64,000 nucleotides of DNA from Paralvinella palmiformis (GCA_025642065.1 JAODUP010000468.1:257501-321500); one strand, 5' to 3'. Positions 11,788-23,387 are shown, counted from the first letter of the stretch. Notes: generated by a model from the sequence alone, not told the origin. Program-made: numbers and translations.

Positions 11788-14011
11788 GACGCACGCATGC
11801 ACGCATGCACGCATACATACACGCATGCATGCATGCATGCACGCATACATACATACATACACGCATGCATGCATGCATGCATGCATGCACGCATACATAC
11901 ATACATACATACATGCATGCATGCACGCATACACGCACGCACGCACGCATGCACACCCATCCCGAGGTTGTTCACTGCCAGAGTATATTACGTCCCTTGG
12001 GAGTCTTTAACGTCCTCCGTTTTTAATTAATTAAATGGAGCGCCTTTTAACGTGGTCACCACCATAATAATAATAACAATAATAATAATAATAATATTAG
12101 TAATAATAATAGTAACAACAACAACAATAATAATAATAATAATAACTTTAGGTATTTTTTATAAATTGCACTAAGTAAGTACAGCACTTTCAGTATTTTG
12201 TTCCATGAACCATAACAATATTATTGGCCACCTTCACATCTCGCTTCTTTATGTTAATGAGGCTATAGCCAAATATTAAATCCCATCTCACCTTCGCTCC
12301 ACGTCCTCTTACTTCGACAGTATCCAATGACATTCGTTCAAACGCAAAATTCCGCTTCAGTTGACTATTGACGGAGAAGCTCACCCAGCTAATGCTGCCC
12401 TAAGGTAATACAAGATAACGAGATGTTTCAGGTAAATGATAACAAATAAGAAATGTCTATTATATAAATATTACCATCAGATTTGATCTTTTTACATACT
12501 TGAATTTCTTTAACGATATATCTCCCTCGGGTTTTATATCTATTAATGTATCAAGATGTCATGAAACTTGAAATGTTTACTATGGAAACAACAATATCCT
12601 ATGACAATTTTCATACTGACAGTAACTGGTTTGTAACCGTACATTGTCGTCTTATCTTTGATATAAACTTAGGTGACACGATCTAACTATCTGAAAGGTT
12701 ATAACCATTAAAATCATGTCCCAGTATTCAACTTTTATGCCATTGTATACAATCCCCTAAAAGTGTACTAACGCTGGGCCCCGTAGTAGCTCGAAGCATG
12801 AATCTACATTTGTCGCTCCCCCTATTATATTCCTTCGCCAGAAGATACTTCCGATTTGGTGTGTGAACGTCCAGCTCCTCTGAGCCATCAAACGTTCCAA
12901 TGTTACCACTAGCACGATCTATGGTGCATGACAAACAGGTGTCTTCCTCCAATTCTAGAACAATATTATACATCATTAGCGTTCGCCTATAAAACATTCG
13001 AGTTGGATCCACAGCATCAGTGTTTAATTATGCATAGAATATCTTCTTCAAACACGGGTGGCATTCAGTTTTCATGATCATATTTACTAATAATAAATTA
13101 ATAATAATAATAGTAATGTTTCAGATGATGGGAGCCATGTTCATTTGTTTGTGGAAAAATACCAACCTTTTAACACCACAGTCCCATCGATTCTTGTCAC
13201 AATTCTGCCAGGAATCCCGACGTTTGAATAGTCAGCAATGTTACCCATTTGATATGACCTACTTATGGGATATTCAGCGTTATCTATTTTATTACCCTTG
13301 TCAAAGCCAACCTGTAATGAAATAGAAAATATCTTTCTACAAATGCGCACAACTTGATCATCTCACATGTTGACTGTGTAAGCTTGTGTTAATTAGTACG
13401 AACACATCGTGGCAGTAAACGGGCATTATACATACGGCAGCATCCACCATCGATGTATACCAATTGATTGAGCCATAGTTGAATATTGAAATTGTCTTAT
13501 TTCCGTCACTAGCTACAACTACTTGAAATGTGTTATTCTGCAAAATAAATTACTATTACTATTAGTATTGATATTATTATAATCATCATCATCATCATTA
13601 TCATCAGTATAGTAATCATCATTAATATCATCTTCATTACTATTATAATACCATCATCATTTTAGTTTCAAGAAATATATCTAATAACATATCATATTAA
13701 TATCACCACAGTTGTCATTACTTTCATAAACACTATCGTGACTACTAAGACGAAATATTTACCAAATATGCAGGTTTAAAAAGGGGATGAACTTCCTCCC
13801 ACGTAAACACCATTATTAATGTCGGATTCATTGGTTCTTGGTAATTATCTGAGTCGGCTTCTACCATTCTAACTACATCTTGTTCTTCATTCAAATTCAC
13901 CTGAAGGAATAATAATAATAATAATAATAGGAAATACAGGATGATTAGTAATCAGAAACATGTTTAAAACACGCACACACACGCACACAAACACACACAC
14001 ATATGTGCAGG

Positions 14012-14049
<38 letters not shown>

Positions 14050-16079
14050 TACACACACACACACATAAAGAGAGAGAGATATATATATATTAATGAACAA
14101 CGAAATTGACTGCCTCACCCTCTCCATTCCGCATACCAACATTCACACACAATGATATCCATTAATCTACAGATGTTTCCGGAGTACTGACCTTTCTATA
14201 AAACACAGCACCTTTGTTGTTATCCAGGATAATATCACTCCAAAATGGCGCGATATATGGCGTATCGAACGGTGTGTAGCTTGGATTTGACACAGTCATG
14301 GCTAGATAAAAAAGATGAAACTCAAAATATAATCGTGTTATTTGTCATTTACTTGCAAACTTACAGGAAAACCCGAACATTGCGTATATAAAAGGAATTA
14401 CTCACGTGCGAAAGATACTGCACCATTAATGACCATCTAAAACCGGAAAAGAATACAGTAAGTACTTTAGTTGTTATATTAGTACAGTCTAAAATATCCA
14501 TCTATTTTATGATTAATTCTAATTTGTTAAATTCCTTCAAATTGCCACTGCAGACAAAGAAACTGAGAGAGAAACAATCCTGTCCGTGAATTGTTGCTTT
14601 TTGATAAATAAATCTTATACTTAAGGGTAAGTTTTCCGATAAGTTATTGTATAGATCATGAAACACTTACATAGATCTTATTGTATTGGTTTCCATAAAA
14701 GTCGACTGAGAAGTCGAGATCCATTGTAATGTATTCGTCATCGCCATTCCGCATGACTAAATCACCTCTACTGACACCATAGGGATAGAGTGGAGATAGT
14801 GGACAGGTGCCAGCACCGACAGACACCAGACAGATGGCTATAACACAGAAATTAAGTCTATCAGACGACGTCATGTTACAGAATATCATATAGTTCATAA
14901 TTACTATAACTGTAACAGACAATTCATTTACCTGTAAGAGGAGAAGAGTATCCGATAAAGAAAAAAAAAAATTTTTAAAAATTATTCAGAGAAGAATTCC
15001 AAGCGTTTAATTTAATATATGAAATTTCCGGAGTACTGACCTTTCTATAAAACACAGCACCTTTGTTGTTATCCAGGATAATATCACTCCAAAATGGCGC
15101 GATATATGGCGTATCGAACGGTGTGTAGCTTGGATTTGACACAGTCATGGCTAGATAAAAAAGATGAAACTCAAAATATAATCGTATTGTTTGTCATTTA
15201 CTTGCAAACTTAGAGGAAAACCGAACATTGCGTGTATAAAGGGAATTACTCACGTGCGAAAGATACTGCACCGTTAATGACCATCTAAAACCGGAAAAGA
15301 ATACAGTAAGTACTTTAGTTGTTATATTAGTACAGTCTAAAATATCCATCTATTTTATGATTAATTCTAATTTGTAAATTCCTTCAAATTGCCGCTGCAG
15401 ACAAAGAAACTGAGAGAGAAACAATCCTGTCCGTGAATTGTTGCTTTTTGATAAATAAATCTTATACTTAAGGGTAAGTTTTCCGATAAGTTATTGTATA
15501 GATCATGAAACACTTACATAGATCTTATTATATTGGTTTCCATAAAAGTTGACTGAGAAGTCGAGATCCATTGTAATGTATTCGTCATCGCCATCCCGCA
15601 TGACTAAATCACCTCTACTGACACCATAGGGATAGAGTGGAGATAGTGGACAGGTGCCAGCACCGACAGACACCAGACAGATGGCTATAACACAGAAATT
15701 AAGTCTATCAGACGACGTCATGTTACAGAATATAATATAGTTCATAATTACTATAACTGTAACAGACAATTCATTTACCTGTAAGAGGAGAAGAGTATCC
15801 GATAAAGAAAAAATAAAAAACATTTCCTAATAATTATTCAGGGAAGAATCCAAGCGTTTAATTTAATATATGAAATTACAAATGAATGAATGAACGAACA
15901 TGCGAATGAATGAATTTTGAACACAAATTAAAACACTGTACCTCAAAGCGATATATATATTGCTATCGTTTCAAGCTAATTATTTTCAAATATTTAATAA
16001 TAATAATAATAATAACAATTCGTTTGATTATTTCTCTCTCACCTGTCAGATAAAGCAACACCTGTAACACGGCTGACAT
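10649..16079 (-). CDS. NIDO and vWD-like secreted protein, gene 1
   Basis: Ten coding exons on the minus strand (5' to 3'): 16079-16043, 15684-15518, 15284-15254, 15150-15041, 13900-13763, 13537-13436, 13311-13167, 12954-12773, 12399-12292, 11002-10649. The product is 457 residues. Exon lengths and phases match gene 2 almost exactly, which fixes the splice choices. Residues 1-23 form a signal peptide (hydrophobic core ending VGAG). A NIDO domain follows: FYGNQYNKIY, then NGAVSFA, then APFWSDI and VFYRK, then VFTWEEV in exon 5. Exons 8-10 resemble a vWD domain: CTIDRASG with TFDG, then GMCQNCNSDPDDD. The protein ends with a cysteine-rich CSCPKNNKRC tail. NIDO proteins are extracellular matrix or mucin-like; the actual role here is unknown. 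Exons 2-4 exist in a second tandem copy (14837-14671, 14436-14406, 14301-14192), so the model could use either cassette. Intron 9 holds the tetranucleotide satellite. The vWD label is less certain than NIDO. Confidence 0.85.
11043..11951. repeat. 0.9 kb CATA / CATG / CACG tetranucleotide satellite
   Basis: Continuous four-base periodicity in intron 9 of NIDO gene 1. It starts as pure CATA units, then mixes CATA, CATG, CACG and AATG units. Around 11380-11500 and 11660-11755 it shows higher-order repeats of about 28-32 bases, each ending in AATGCATGCATGCACGCA. Long open frames in all six frames are by-products, because a four-base repeat lacking stop codons leaves every frame open. Confidence 0.97.
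11957..12062 (-). mobile_element. fragment of SINE family 1 body
   Basis: On the minus strand it reads GTGACCACGTTAAAAGGCGC, then GGAGGACGTTAAAGA, GGACGTAATA and CTCTGGCAGTGAAC. These are in the same order as the body of the SINE at 44519-44836 and 63370-63690. The tRNA-like head is absent. It abuts the satellite on one side and an (AAT)n tract on the other. Confidence 0.8.
12064..12145. repeat. (AAT)n / (AAC)n trinucleotide tract
   Basis: About 80 bases of AATAAT with AAC interruptions, next to the SINE fragment in intron 9 of NIDO gene 1. Confidence 0.9.
13905..13930. repeat. (AAT)n tract in intron 4 of NIDO gene 1
   Basis: Short AAT run immediately upstream (minus-strand sense) of exon 5. 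Confidence 0.85.
13969..14092. repeat. compound (CA)n(GA)n(TA)n microsatellite
   Basis: Interrupted CA run to about 14064, then AGAGAGAGAG, then ATATATATAT. It lies in the intron between exons 4 and 5 of NIDO gene 1. Confidence 0.93.
14176..15024 (-). repeat. tandem cassette copy B (exons 2-4 of NIDO gene 1)
   Basis: 849-base unit running from TTTCCGGAGTACTGACC to TTTAATATATGAAA, holding exons 2B (14837-14671), 3B (14436-14406) and 4B (14301-14192) with all splice sites intact. Coding differences from copy A are few: exon 2 has N for D in the MRDGDD segment and D for N in SVNFYG. Exon 3 has one silent change and exon 4 looks identical. It joins copy A without any spacer. Confidence 0.95.
15025..15875 (-). 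repeat. tandem cassette copy A (exons 2-4 of NIDO gene 1)
   Basis: About 851 bases, holding exons 2A (15684-15518), 3A (15284-15254) and 4A (15150-15041). Together they are 167+31+110 = 308 coding bases, which is not a multiple of three. Splicing 4A into 2B would therefore shift frame and hit a TAG after 26 codons. In both cassettes the end of the preceding intron is open in frame with an ATG and would encode an alternative signal peptide (MTSSDRLNFC...). Confidence 0.95.
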
Positions 16080-16289
16080 CGTTTAGGCTTCTTCACACAA
16101 CAACTTAGAATATCTGCAATGTAGATTGAATTTTTAGTAGCGAAGTATTCGAAGCAGGATACGATAATTGTAAACCAGCAAAAAGCAACGTTCGCGGTGT
16201 TGATGAATGGGACGAGTACACCCACCTCTTACTGTTGCCCCAAACAACGAATTGCCAACGTTTGTATGACCTGATATTTATAAGCTGTA

Positions 16290-16664
16290 AACTAATCGGT
16301 TTATTTAATTTTGTTCTTCAGTCAAACCTATCTAAAATGATTAATATTAGCTCAGTTCTCGGTAACCAGCTAATAAATGCAGTAATAACAATTATTTCTC
16401 TCCAGATGCGAACCACCTTTCTGACAGACAGACGTTGAATAATGACTTGAATGCGACTTCGGTGGCATTTGTTTTTGCTGTGAGTGATTGCTTCACACGT
16501 AAGATACATATATATAGTAAATTTCATTCGCCTAGACTCCACCAGGTGGCGCCAGGTAATTCACGTCAAAACACCAAATCTTTTAGAGTCATGCGTCTGC
16601 AGCCATCATATAGCGTGTTGTTTCATATCAACTTTAGAATAAAATATGTCTTTGACATCTTACG
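16290..16664 (+). repeat. unclassified dispersed repeat, copy C
   Basis: Homologous to 19101-19515 in the same orientation. Shared blocks: TTAATATTAG, TTTCTGACAGACAGAC, GAATGCGACTTCGGTG, GTGATTGCTTCACACG or GTGATTGCTTCACGCG, AGGTGGCGCCA or AGGTGGTGCCA, GTGTTGTTTCATATCA and AGAATAAAATATGTC. No transposase or tRNA head is visible. The homology ends where the L1-like element begins. Confidence 0.8.
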
Positions 16665-16672
16665 TTTTTTAT

Positions 16673-18845
16673 TATAATCTTTATTTGTCATACACACATA
16701 TACAACAATATTTACATAGGCAGAGACCACTTTTAGCATAATATCAAAACATACATTGCAACATGAGACAAGACATGAACTACATATATAATTAGTACTA
16801 TTCATAAGTAATCATCATGGTAATAAAAATATGACTGTTGATTATAAATATGAAAATAGATTATCACAATACATTAAATATATAGCCCCATATTTTTCTG
16901 AATTGTTCTTGCCCACATTGTTGGATGCATATTTTTTACTCAACTTCGAGTTTGTTTTTTAAAATAGCCAGGAATTTAAGAAGATTAATATGTCTTAGAT
17001 TTTTTAAAACAATTTATATAATATTTGGCAGTATTTAGAAAATAATTAAGGATTATGTCCTCATTAGCTTCAACTGAAAATCCCAGAATCATATTGTCCT
17101 CAGCCAATGGATTTAAATTTGAATATTTTAAAGAATTCGACCACGTTACAAATGATTCCCAATATCTACTAACTGCAGGATATGTAACAAGATAATGACT
17201 GAAAATGGCCAGATTCTGTGATCTATGTTATATTGATTCTTCCATCTCGTGAGGCATATTTGTGGCATTGTTTGTGTTTGAATTTGTATAAATTTCCAGT
17301 AAAATACTTTGGGTTTTGTATCGAGTAGATCTAAAGATGGCCAGTGCAGTGGCTCTATCTTATCATTATTATATATAGGGAGAGGTCTGCTGGCATGTTT
17401 GTACTTTACGTAATTTATTTTTGGCAGTTCTAATATATGGTTCCATAAGCCAGGTATAGCCTGCCTATTTCTCAGATGGTCTATAAAGGTACAATTGATT
17501 TTATACTTATTGTTACGTTCATTCTGGCTCAGAAAATAACCGTCCAGTATTTCTCCTACATATCTAATTCCACTTCGATACCAACATTTCTAGAATACTG
17601 TGTTATGGTCAACTGTGATGTTTTTATTGAACATGCTTAGATCATGCATAATAATTTTATAAAATTTGGGTAGCTTCTATAATATGTTTTTTTCTTATTC
17701 CGGTGTATCTCAACAAGCATTAGAAAGGTAACCCAACTACGTCATTTAATATTAATTTCCACGAGGAAGTAGGATTATTTATTGTGCGCTTAATCCATGT
17801 CATCTTCAGTGATTTGATTTTGCTTGTCATGTAAATCAGCTTAAGGACCCCTGTCACTTTTATTATATTTTCTGGGGTATCTAATGCATTACACGAATAA
17901 ACTAAGATTGATGCAGTGGGGTTATTTATCACTGTTCCCTTTCCTTTGAGAGATAAATGTCTTTGCTTCCACATATTAAAAATGGTCCTAATCTTTCTTA
18001 TTCTTATTTTAAAGTTATATTTTATACTTTCTACTTCAGTTTTACATATTTGCAGTCTTAGAATGTGAATTGGTCCATCAGTCCAATTGAGATTATAATC
18101 ATTCTTGAAGAGTTTCATATGCTTGCCTATCATAAATGCTTGTCTTTTCTCCATGTTGGTCTTAAGTTTTGCAATTAGTTCAAAGTTGTGCAACAGATCT
18201 TTACATATTGATTCACCGCTCTCCAATATGAGAGTGGTATCATCAGCCAATTGAACTAATTTAATTTCTTTATATTTCAGTTTTATACCGTTAACTTTTT
18301 TGCGTATCTTATATTGATGGCCAACATTTCAACAACTAGCAAAAATAATTAAGCAGAGAGGGGGGAACCTTGATGAATACCTCTGAATATATGTACAATA
18401 TCAGATGGGTAACCAAATTTAAGAATGCAACTTTTAACATCAGTATAAATAATGCGAACCCACTTTTGAAAAATGTCGCCAAAATTAAAAATTTTCAGTA
18501 TATCTTCCAAGAAGGTTCAATTTAACAGTATCGAAGGCCTTTTCGAAATCGATCAACAAGAGAACAGCAGACATATATTTGGCTTTGCACTAGTTTATTA
18601 TATATGTTGGAAGACCATCTATTCCAGGGGTTTACCATTTATTAATTAGCACAGGTATTTTCTTTTATTTCTACTTCACACTTGTATTTTAGTTTGATGA
18701 TGTGGATTGTCTTCGTCATTTTCGGCATACAACTTTTCATAAAAACGTTCTTTCTTCATTGAGAATCTGAACCGGATCATTTATCGTGCTGCCATTTATA
18801 TTCAACTGAGTTATGCATTTATTCGAATAGTTTCTGTTTCTGTTT
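16673..18845 (-). mobile_element. 5'-truncated L1-like non-LTR retrotransposon
   Basis: Minus-strand LINE with frameshifts. From its 5' side: a linker, ITQLNINGSTIND (18800-18740); reverse transcriptase motif A, LLLIDFEKAFDTV (about 18575-18535); the segment YTDVKSCILKFGYPS; the HQGSPLSAYLF block (about 18375); motif C, QLADDTTLILES (about 18255-18220); then the ORF2 C-terminal region, including PGLWNHILELPK and the PLHWPS segment (about 17450-17330). DFEKAFD and LADDT are characteristic of L1/Tx1 elements. The 3' end is A-rich (AATAAAGATTATAATAAAAAA on the minus strand, 16692-16664). The longest surviving frame is 18250-17720. Confidence 0.88.
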
Positions 18846-18849
18846 AAGA

Positions 18850-18961
18850 TGACGCCCCCGTAGTCTAGCTGTAGCGTGTTAGACCACAGATCACTACCAC
18901 CCGTGTTCGAAACTCGGCGTCGGCGTATCCGAAGGTTGCTTCGTCTTCGACTTCGCTTCAA
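18850..18961 (+). mobile_element. tRNA-derived SINE, family 2
   Basis: Begins ATGACGCCCCCGTAGTCTAG with an A-box-like stretch, followed by the B box GTGTTCGAAACTC and the family's ACCACAGATCACTACCACCC segment. It lies directly upstream of the 5' end of the L1-like element, which runs the other way. Confidence 0.8.
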
Positions 18962-19100
18962 AACCGCCAGGTGGCGCCACGTAATTCAGGTCAAAACACC
19001 GAATCTTTTAGGGTCATGCATCTGCAGCCATCATACACCATGTCTATGAATCTGTTAGCGCTTGTAGAGCGTATGAAAAGTGTCATTGGGTACGATGATA
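18962..19100 (+). repeat. unclassified dispersed repeat, partial copy A
   Basis: Corresponds to the distal part of the 16290-16664 unit: CCAGGTGGCGCCACGTAATTC, then GTCAAAACACCGAATCTTTT and CTGCAGCCATCATA. It continues into TTAGCGCTTGTAGAGCG, which also follows copy B (GTTAGTGCTTGTAGAGTA, about 19515). It is joined head to tail with copy B. Confidence 0.75.
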
Positions 19101-19590
19101 TATAATAATATCATCCGTTTATTATTTGGTTTTCTTCCATCAGACCTGTTACTGGTGTTTGGATGTGATTAATATTAGTTCGGTTGCCAGAAACCAGAAG
19201 ATGATTACAGTAATAACATCATCCCCTACCCAGATGCGAGCCAAATTTCTGACAGACAGACATACATTAATTGTTGACGTGAATGCGACTTCGGTGACAT
19301 CTTTATTAAGGGTGATTGCTTCACGCGAAATGATACATGGTGAAATGGTAGCTCGGATACGAAGAAGTCGATTTCATTCACCTATACCCCGTCAGGTGGT
19401 GCCACTTGATTCACGTCAAAGCATTAAATTAACCTTTGGAGTAGTACGTCATCAGCCACCATATGGCGTGTTGTTTCATATCATCTTTAGAATAAAATAT
19501 GTCGACAACACGTGTTAGTGCTTGTAGAGTATATGATAAAGTGTTTATGGGAACGTCAGCTGAGACGATACATAAGAACATCATTCGTTT
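19101..19590 (+). repeat. unclassified dispersed repeat, copy B
   Basis: The longest copy of the unit and the only one that shows both ends, at about 470-490 bases. A 130-residue open frame (19126-19518) crosses it, but the homologous frame in copy C is broken, so coding is unlikely. Confidence 0.75.
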
Positions 19591-19694
19591 TGATGCCCCT
19601 AGGCATGTCACTTTATTCCAATAATGATATCTAGTAATAATTTAATAGCTCATAAATTATACTACAAATCGCACTTTATAAAATAAACGTTATT

Positions 19695-19760
19695 CTTCTT
19701 CTTCTTATTATTATTATTATTATTAGTAGTAGTAGTAGTAGAAGTAATAGTAGTATAGTA
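19695..19760. repeat. (TTC)n(TTA)n(GTA)n trinucleotide tract
   Basis: Three successive trinucleotide runs within about 65 bases. Confidence 0.85.
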
Positions 19761-19939
19761 GTAATAAGAGTAGAATCATCAATGCCAATTAATAATAGGC
19801 CCTACGACAATTTCTTAACTAATTACTTTGTTGTTATATGCAAACAAATATATATATAAAAATCGCACATTTTATTGTAATCTTTTGCGTTTGCATTCAT
19901 GTTCTAATCACTTGATAATAGTCCAAATCGAGATACATA

Positions 19940-19942
<3 letters not shown>

Positions 19943-20026
<84 letters not shown>
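19943..20026. repeat. (AT)n microsatellite
   Basis: About 84 bases of nearly uninterrupted AT. Confidence 0.97.
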
Positions 20027-20030
<4 letters not shown>

Positions 20031-20189
20031 TGATTGCCAGGTAGCACAATGCCGTCGGACCGGCCGCGATTTCGGGCGACGCGAGCGACAGCGATTTCAG
20101 CCGGTTAACCAACGGCTATGCAACCCCGAAGTAGTGCTGCACATATACGGCACCACCTGACGAATGAGAGTTATCCAAATATCGTATAG

Positions 20190-22060
20190 GAGAAGATGAG
20201 ACAGCTGGCTGCTTGGCGTGTAATACATATGCGGTGCTCCCACCTTGCGGTAGACATGGTAGATTACCAGAAACTTTTAAAGTATCATTCGTACAGCAGG
20301 AAAATGAATAGATGTAAACAATTGAAGACAGGCAATTATTGTGCGGCCTATCATTCCCACAACAGCCGAGGAAAATGTCCAGGACTAAGAATTTTCAAAT
20401 TTACGAGGGAGAAAAAGTGACAGGTAACATGCCAAATATGATTGAGAAAGAGTAGCCGAGCGAAATATTCGAAATACCTATATTATCGACTGCTAAAATA
20501 TTCTGAACTCTTTTATATTAAAAGTGAACTACAATTCATGAATTACATCATCAGTCCTTTGATGCTAAAGAAATGGCTATGATCGTAATTATCACGAGTT
20601 TGGTCAACTGAATAAATAATGAAAATCCATGTTATTTGACTTAATCTTAAGAAGTTAATCATAATTAAATAAAAATGCTTTTTATTTACAGTTGTTCCAA
20701 TATGGTCACCATCTACTGATCTAATCCTGCCCTCAGGAAAAAGAAACTCGAAGCATGTACATCCAGACTACGAGTACAAATTACCAGGCTGAAATGAAAT
20801 GTGCTAAAGGCCACTCAACTATAAGTAACAGCTACGGATGACATGTCTGTAGTTTAGTTGGTGAAGGAACTTGCTTAACATATCTGGTCCAGATCTTGAT
20901 TTTATGTCATCTCAACATTCCTGTCCCCAAACATAAAGTTCCTTGCCAAGTCTTCTTGTTACCACCAGTGAAGACACTCCATAGAAGTGTCACGAAACGA
21001 GGATTTATCCAGGTTTTAATTAAGCTTTGTTGTACACTTTCAAAATTAAAGTAAGTGTAACGGCAGACCATGCTGTGTGGGTTTTGATGAACAGGCAATA
21101 ACGCAAATGTGTTATATAACCTGAGCCTTATGAGGTGGAATATGAAGATGTTGGAAAATTTAAATATTTTGCCAGTCGTTGCATTTATGTTGAAAGGTTT
21201 AGCATGTAAGTGGAAGCAACCAATCCGCTATTTTGTAATCAGCAGTACTCCAAGTGCTGATTTGCTGAAAAATCATCTTTTGATGTTTATTAAAATTGCA
21301 AGTGACCATCTACCCATATTGTCAAAGCTATAATATGTGATCAAGGGTCAAATAATCAGTCAATAGTCACAAACCAGGAGCATCTATTAGCAAGCTATAT
21401 TTATGCACAACAATAATCTTACCATAGTCTTCTATGATTCACCACATTTCTTGAAGAGCATACACAATGATCTTAAAAGGTTAGGTTTCAAAGTTGGAGA
21501 GAACATTGTTGGATTTGCCAGTGTTTTCAGGGAGGGTGAAAGAGTGGACACATGGACAACCTTTGTGCCACACCATTCCATATTGCATTCTCACAAGTGA
21601 TTTGTCTAATTGACTGCAAGATGTTGATACATTTCTATTTAATTTGAAATGTGTTGCTCCAATCTAACGTAAAGAGCCTCTACACCCACCGGTTCCTTCT
21701 TCCAAGATACCTGATGTCATCAGTTGTCTCATAGTAATTTTTAGCCCAGAATCTCTGCTTACAATACTGGAAGCCATTATCATCGTTTATACAGTAGGAT
21801 ACATTTCTAAAAACATTATAAAAAAGGTATATAATAAATGTGCTCCAGGTTTAGTTGGCCTTTAAAAAAAAGCAAACTCTTCCCATGTGTTTATTGCTGC
21901 TAAGCAGTATCAAGATCTTCCCACTGGTAGTCTTATTGTGCCAAGTTCAGATTTAGCGAAAGTGTGTACATTGATAGAAGCAGAATTCCGTAATAATATT
22001 GAAAATATATTCCACATAACTAAAGTTATATCTGTACCAGTAACACTTATGCTATGAAAG
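20190..22060 (+). pseudogene. THAP / P-element-type transposase relic
   Basis: Scattered plus-strand blocks match the order of a THAP-domain P-element transposase. At 20332-20420, YCAAYHSHNSRGKCPG with RIFKF resembles the start of the THAP zinc finger, but the expected second zinc ligand position reads as tyrosine/histidine. After an intron-like gap ending TTTATTTACAG (20690), the end of the THAP domain appears as LPSGKRNSKHVHPDYE. At 21109-21333, AFMLKGLACKWKQPIRYF matches the family's GLxxxWKQP segment. At 21403-21600, FYDSPHFLKSIHNDLKRLGF matches the FxDPPHLLKxIRNNL block. A last open stretch at 21885-22040 fits the C-terminal part. Intervening stops and frameshifts show that it is dead. 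Confidence 0.8.
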
Positions 22061-23387
22061 ATACAAGGAAAGTTAAAATGCGATTGTTGTAAAACATTAC
22101 AGTTTGTCGTACAATTGTATATTACTATCCATCTACACCATGTTTTATGTGTGAATAGTAGATAATTTAATAGTGCAAGAGTAAACATAACCGTAAAGGT
22201 TTGAAATTAAGGCATTGTTGATTGATCCGTGTCATTAATTATTATTTATTGTTTTTTTATCTACACTTGTAAAAGCTTGTAATTATTACTTTTAAATTCA
22301 AAATACATATTCCGGGCTTGTTTAATATCATTAATAATATAAAGCAGAAAATATCAATTATTGAATATTTAAAGGTTACATTCACAGCTTTCTAGTTGTG
22401 GATCTTGTATATGATGTGTGTTATTCTCATTTCATATTACATTCATGTCATGGGATAACATTTAAAAATACTAAAGTGCAGCGAGTTAACCCACTGCCTT
22501 GTTTTATTTCCAGAATACATTTGGTCATTGGCCAATATATTTTAGCATGGTAATTAAGTGAAAGAACCATAACATGGTATCTGAAATACACGATCAGTAA
22601 CAATAATGGTCATATACAGAAATATTTATCACGACACATCATAACGCACCTTGCATCGTAAAATAAATAATGCAATTTCAGTTCATAGTCCCAGCCCACT
22701 CATTCTCTACACACTAGATGCTACTATTACTCCTTTCCCCAATCATTTAACCTTTATCCTTGAATATATGCAGTGAGATTGTCTAATTCCTGTTTAAAGC
22801 CGACTTCTCTTGTGGAAGTCCATTCGAAAATAATAGTCTACCATGTTTTCCGCAAGGTGGTGCTTCTAACATCAGCTATCGCTCGCTGTCCCGTCGTATT
22901 CTATATGGTCTTTGGTATATCTATCTATCCCCTGTCACCTTCACCATATAGTCTTTTGAAAGTGTTTTCGTAATTGTCGTATTAATTCAACGTTTTCTTC
23001 AATATTACCTTGTCAAATGTGAGTATAGCAACTGCCGTGATGTACCTACACTAACATAGTACGTAATGCATGACAATATACTAGATTTTACATCAAAATT
23101 AAACTGTAAATGTGAAACGAATTTTGCGGTGTTCGAACATATCGTATGCGTTTGCGCACGGATCAACCGCGCAACGTTCATCCCGAAGATAATTAATTAC
23201 ATGTATAACGCATGTAGCGGCCAGGGAAAGGCGATAACCTGCTGAAAAAGTGTGTGTTTGAGTACGACGTGGCCTTATGAAGGATGTATGTAGACTGTAG
23301 CATCAAAAAGACTAGTAAATTAAAAAGGTTGTATAGGTCGTGAACATATCTGAAGGTTGGTGACTTTACTTCAATACCTTAGGAGGT
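22061..23387. other. gene-free stretch
   Basis: No coding exon, RNA gene or named repeat recognised. The plus-strand frame 22773-22973 has no supporting features. Confidence 0.55.

Noticed and set aside
10989..12030. Long open frames on both strands over the CATA satellite, up to 316 codons
   Set aside because: They are by-products of a tetranucleotide repeat that contains no stop codon in any frame. They are only His/Thr/Tyr/Ile or Cys/Met/Val repeats.
19126..19518. 130-codon open frame as a gene
   Set aside because: It lies entirely in a repeat unit whose other copy (16290-16664) has the frame broken.
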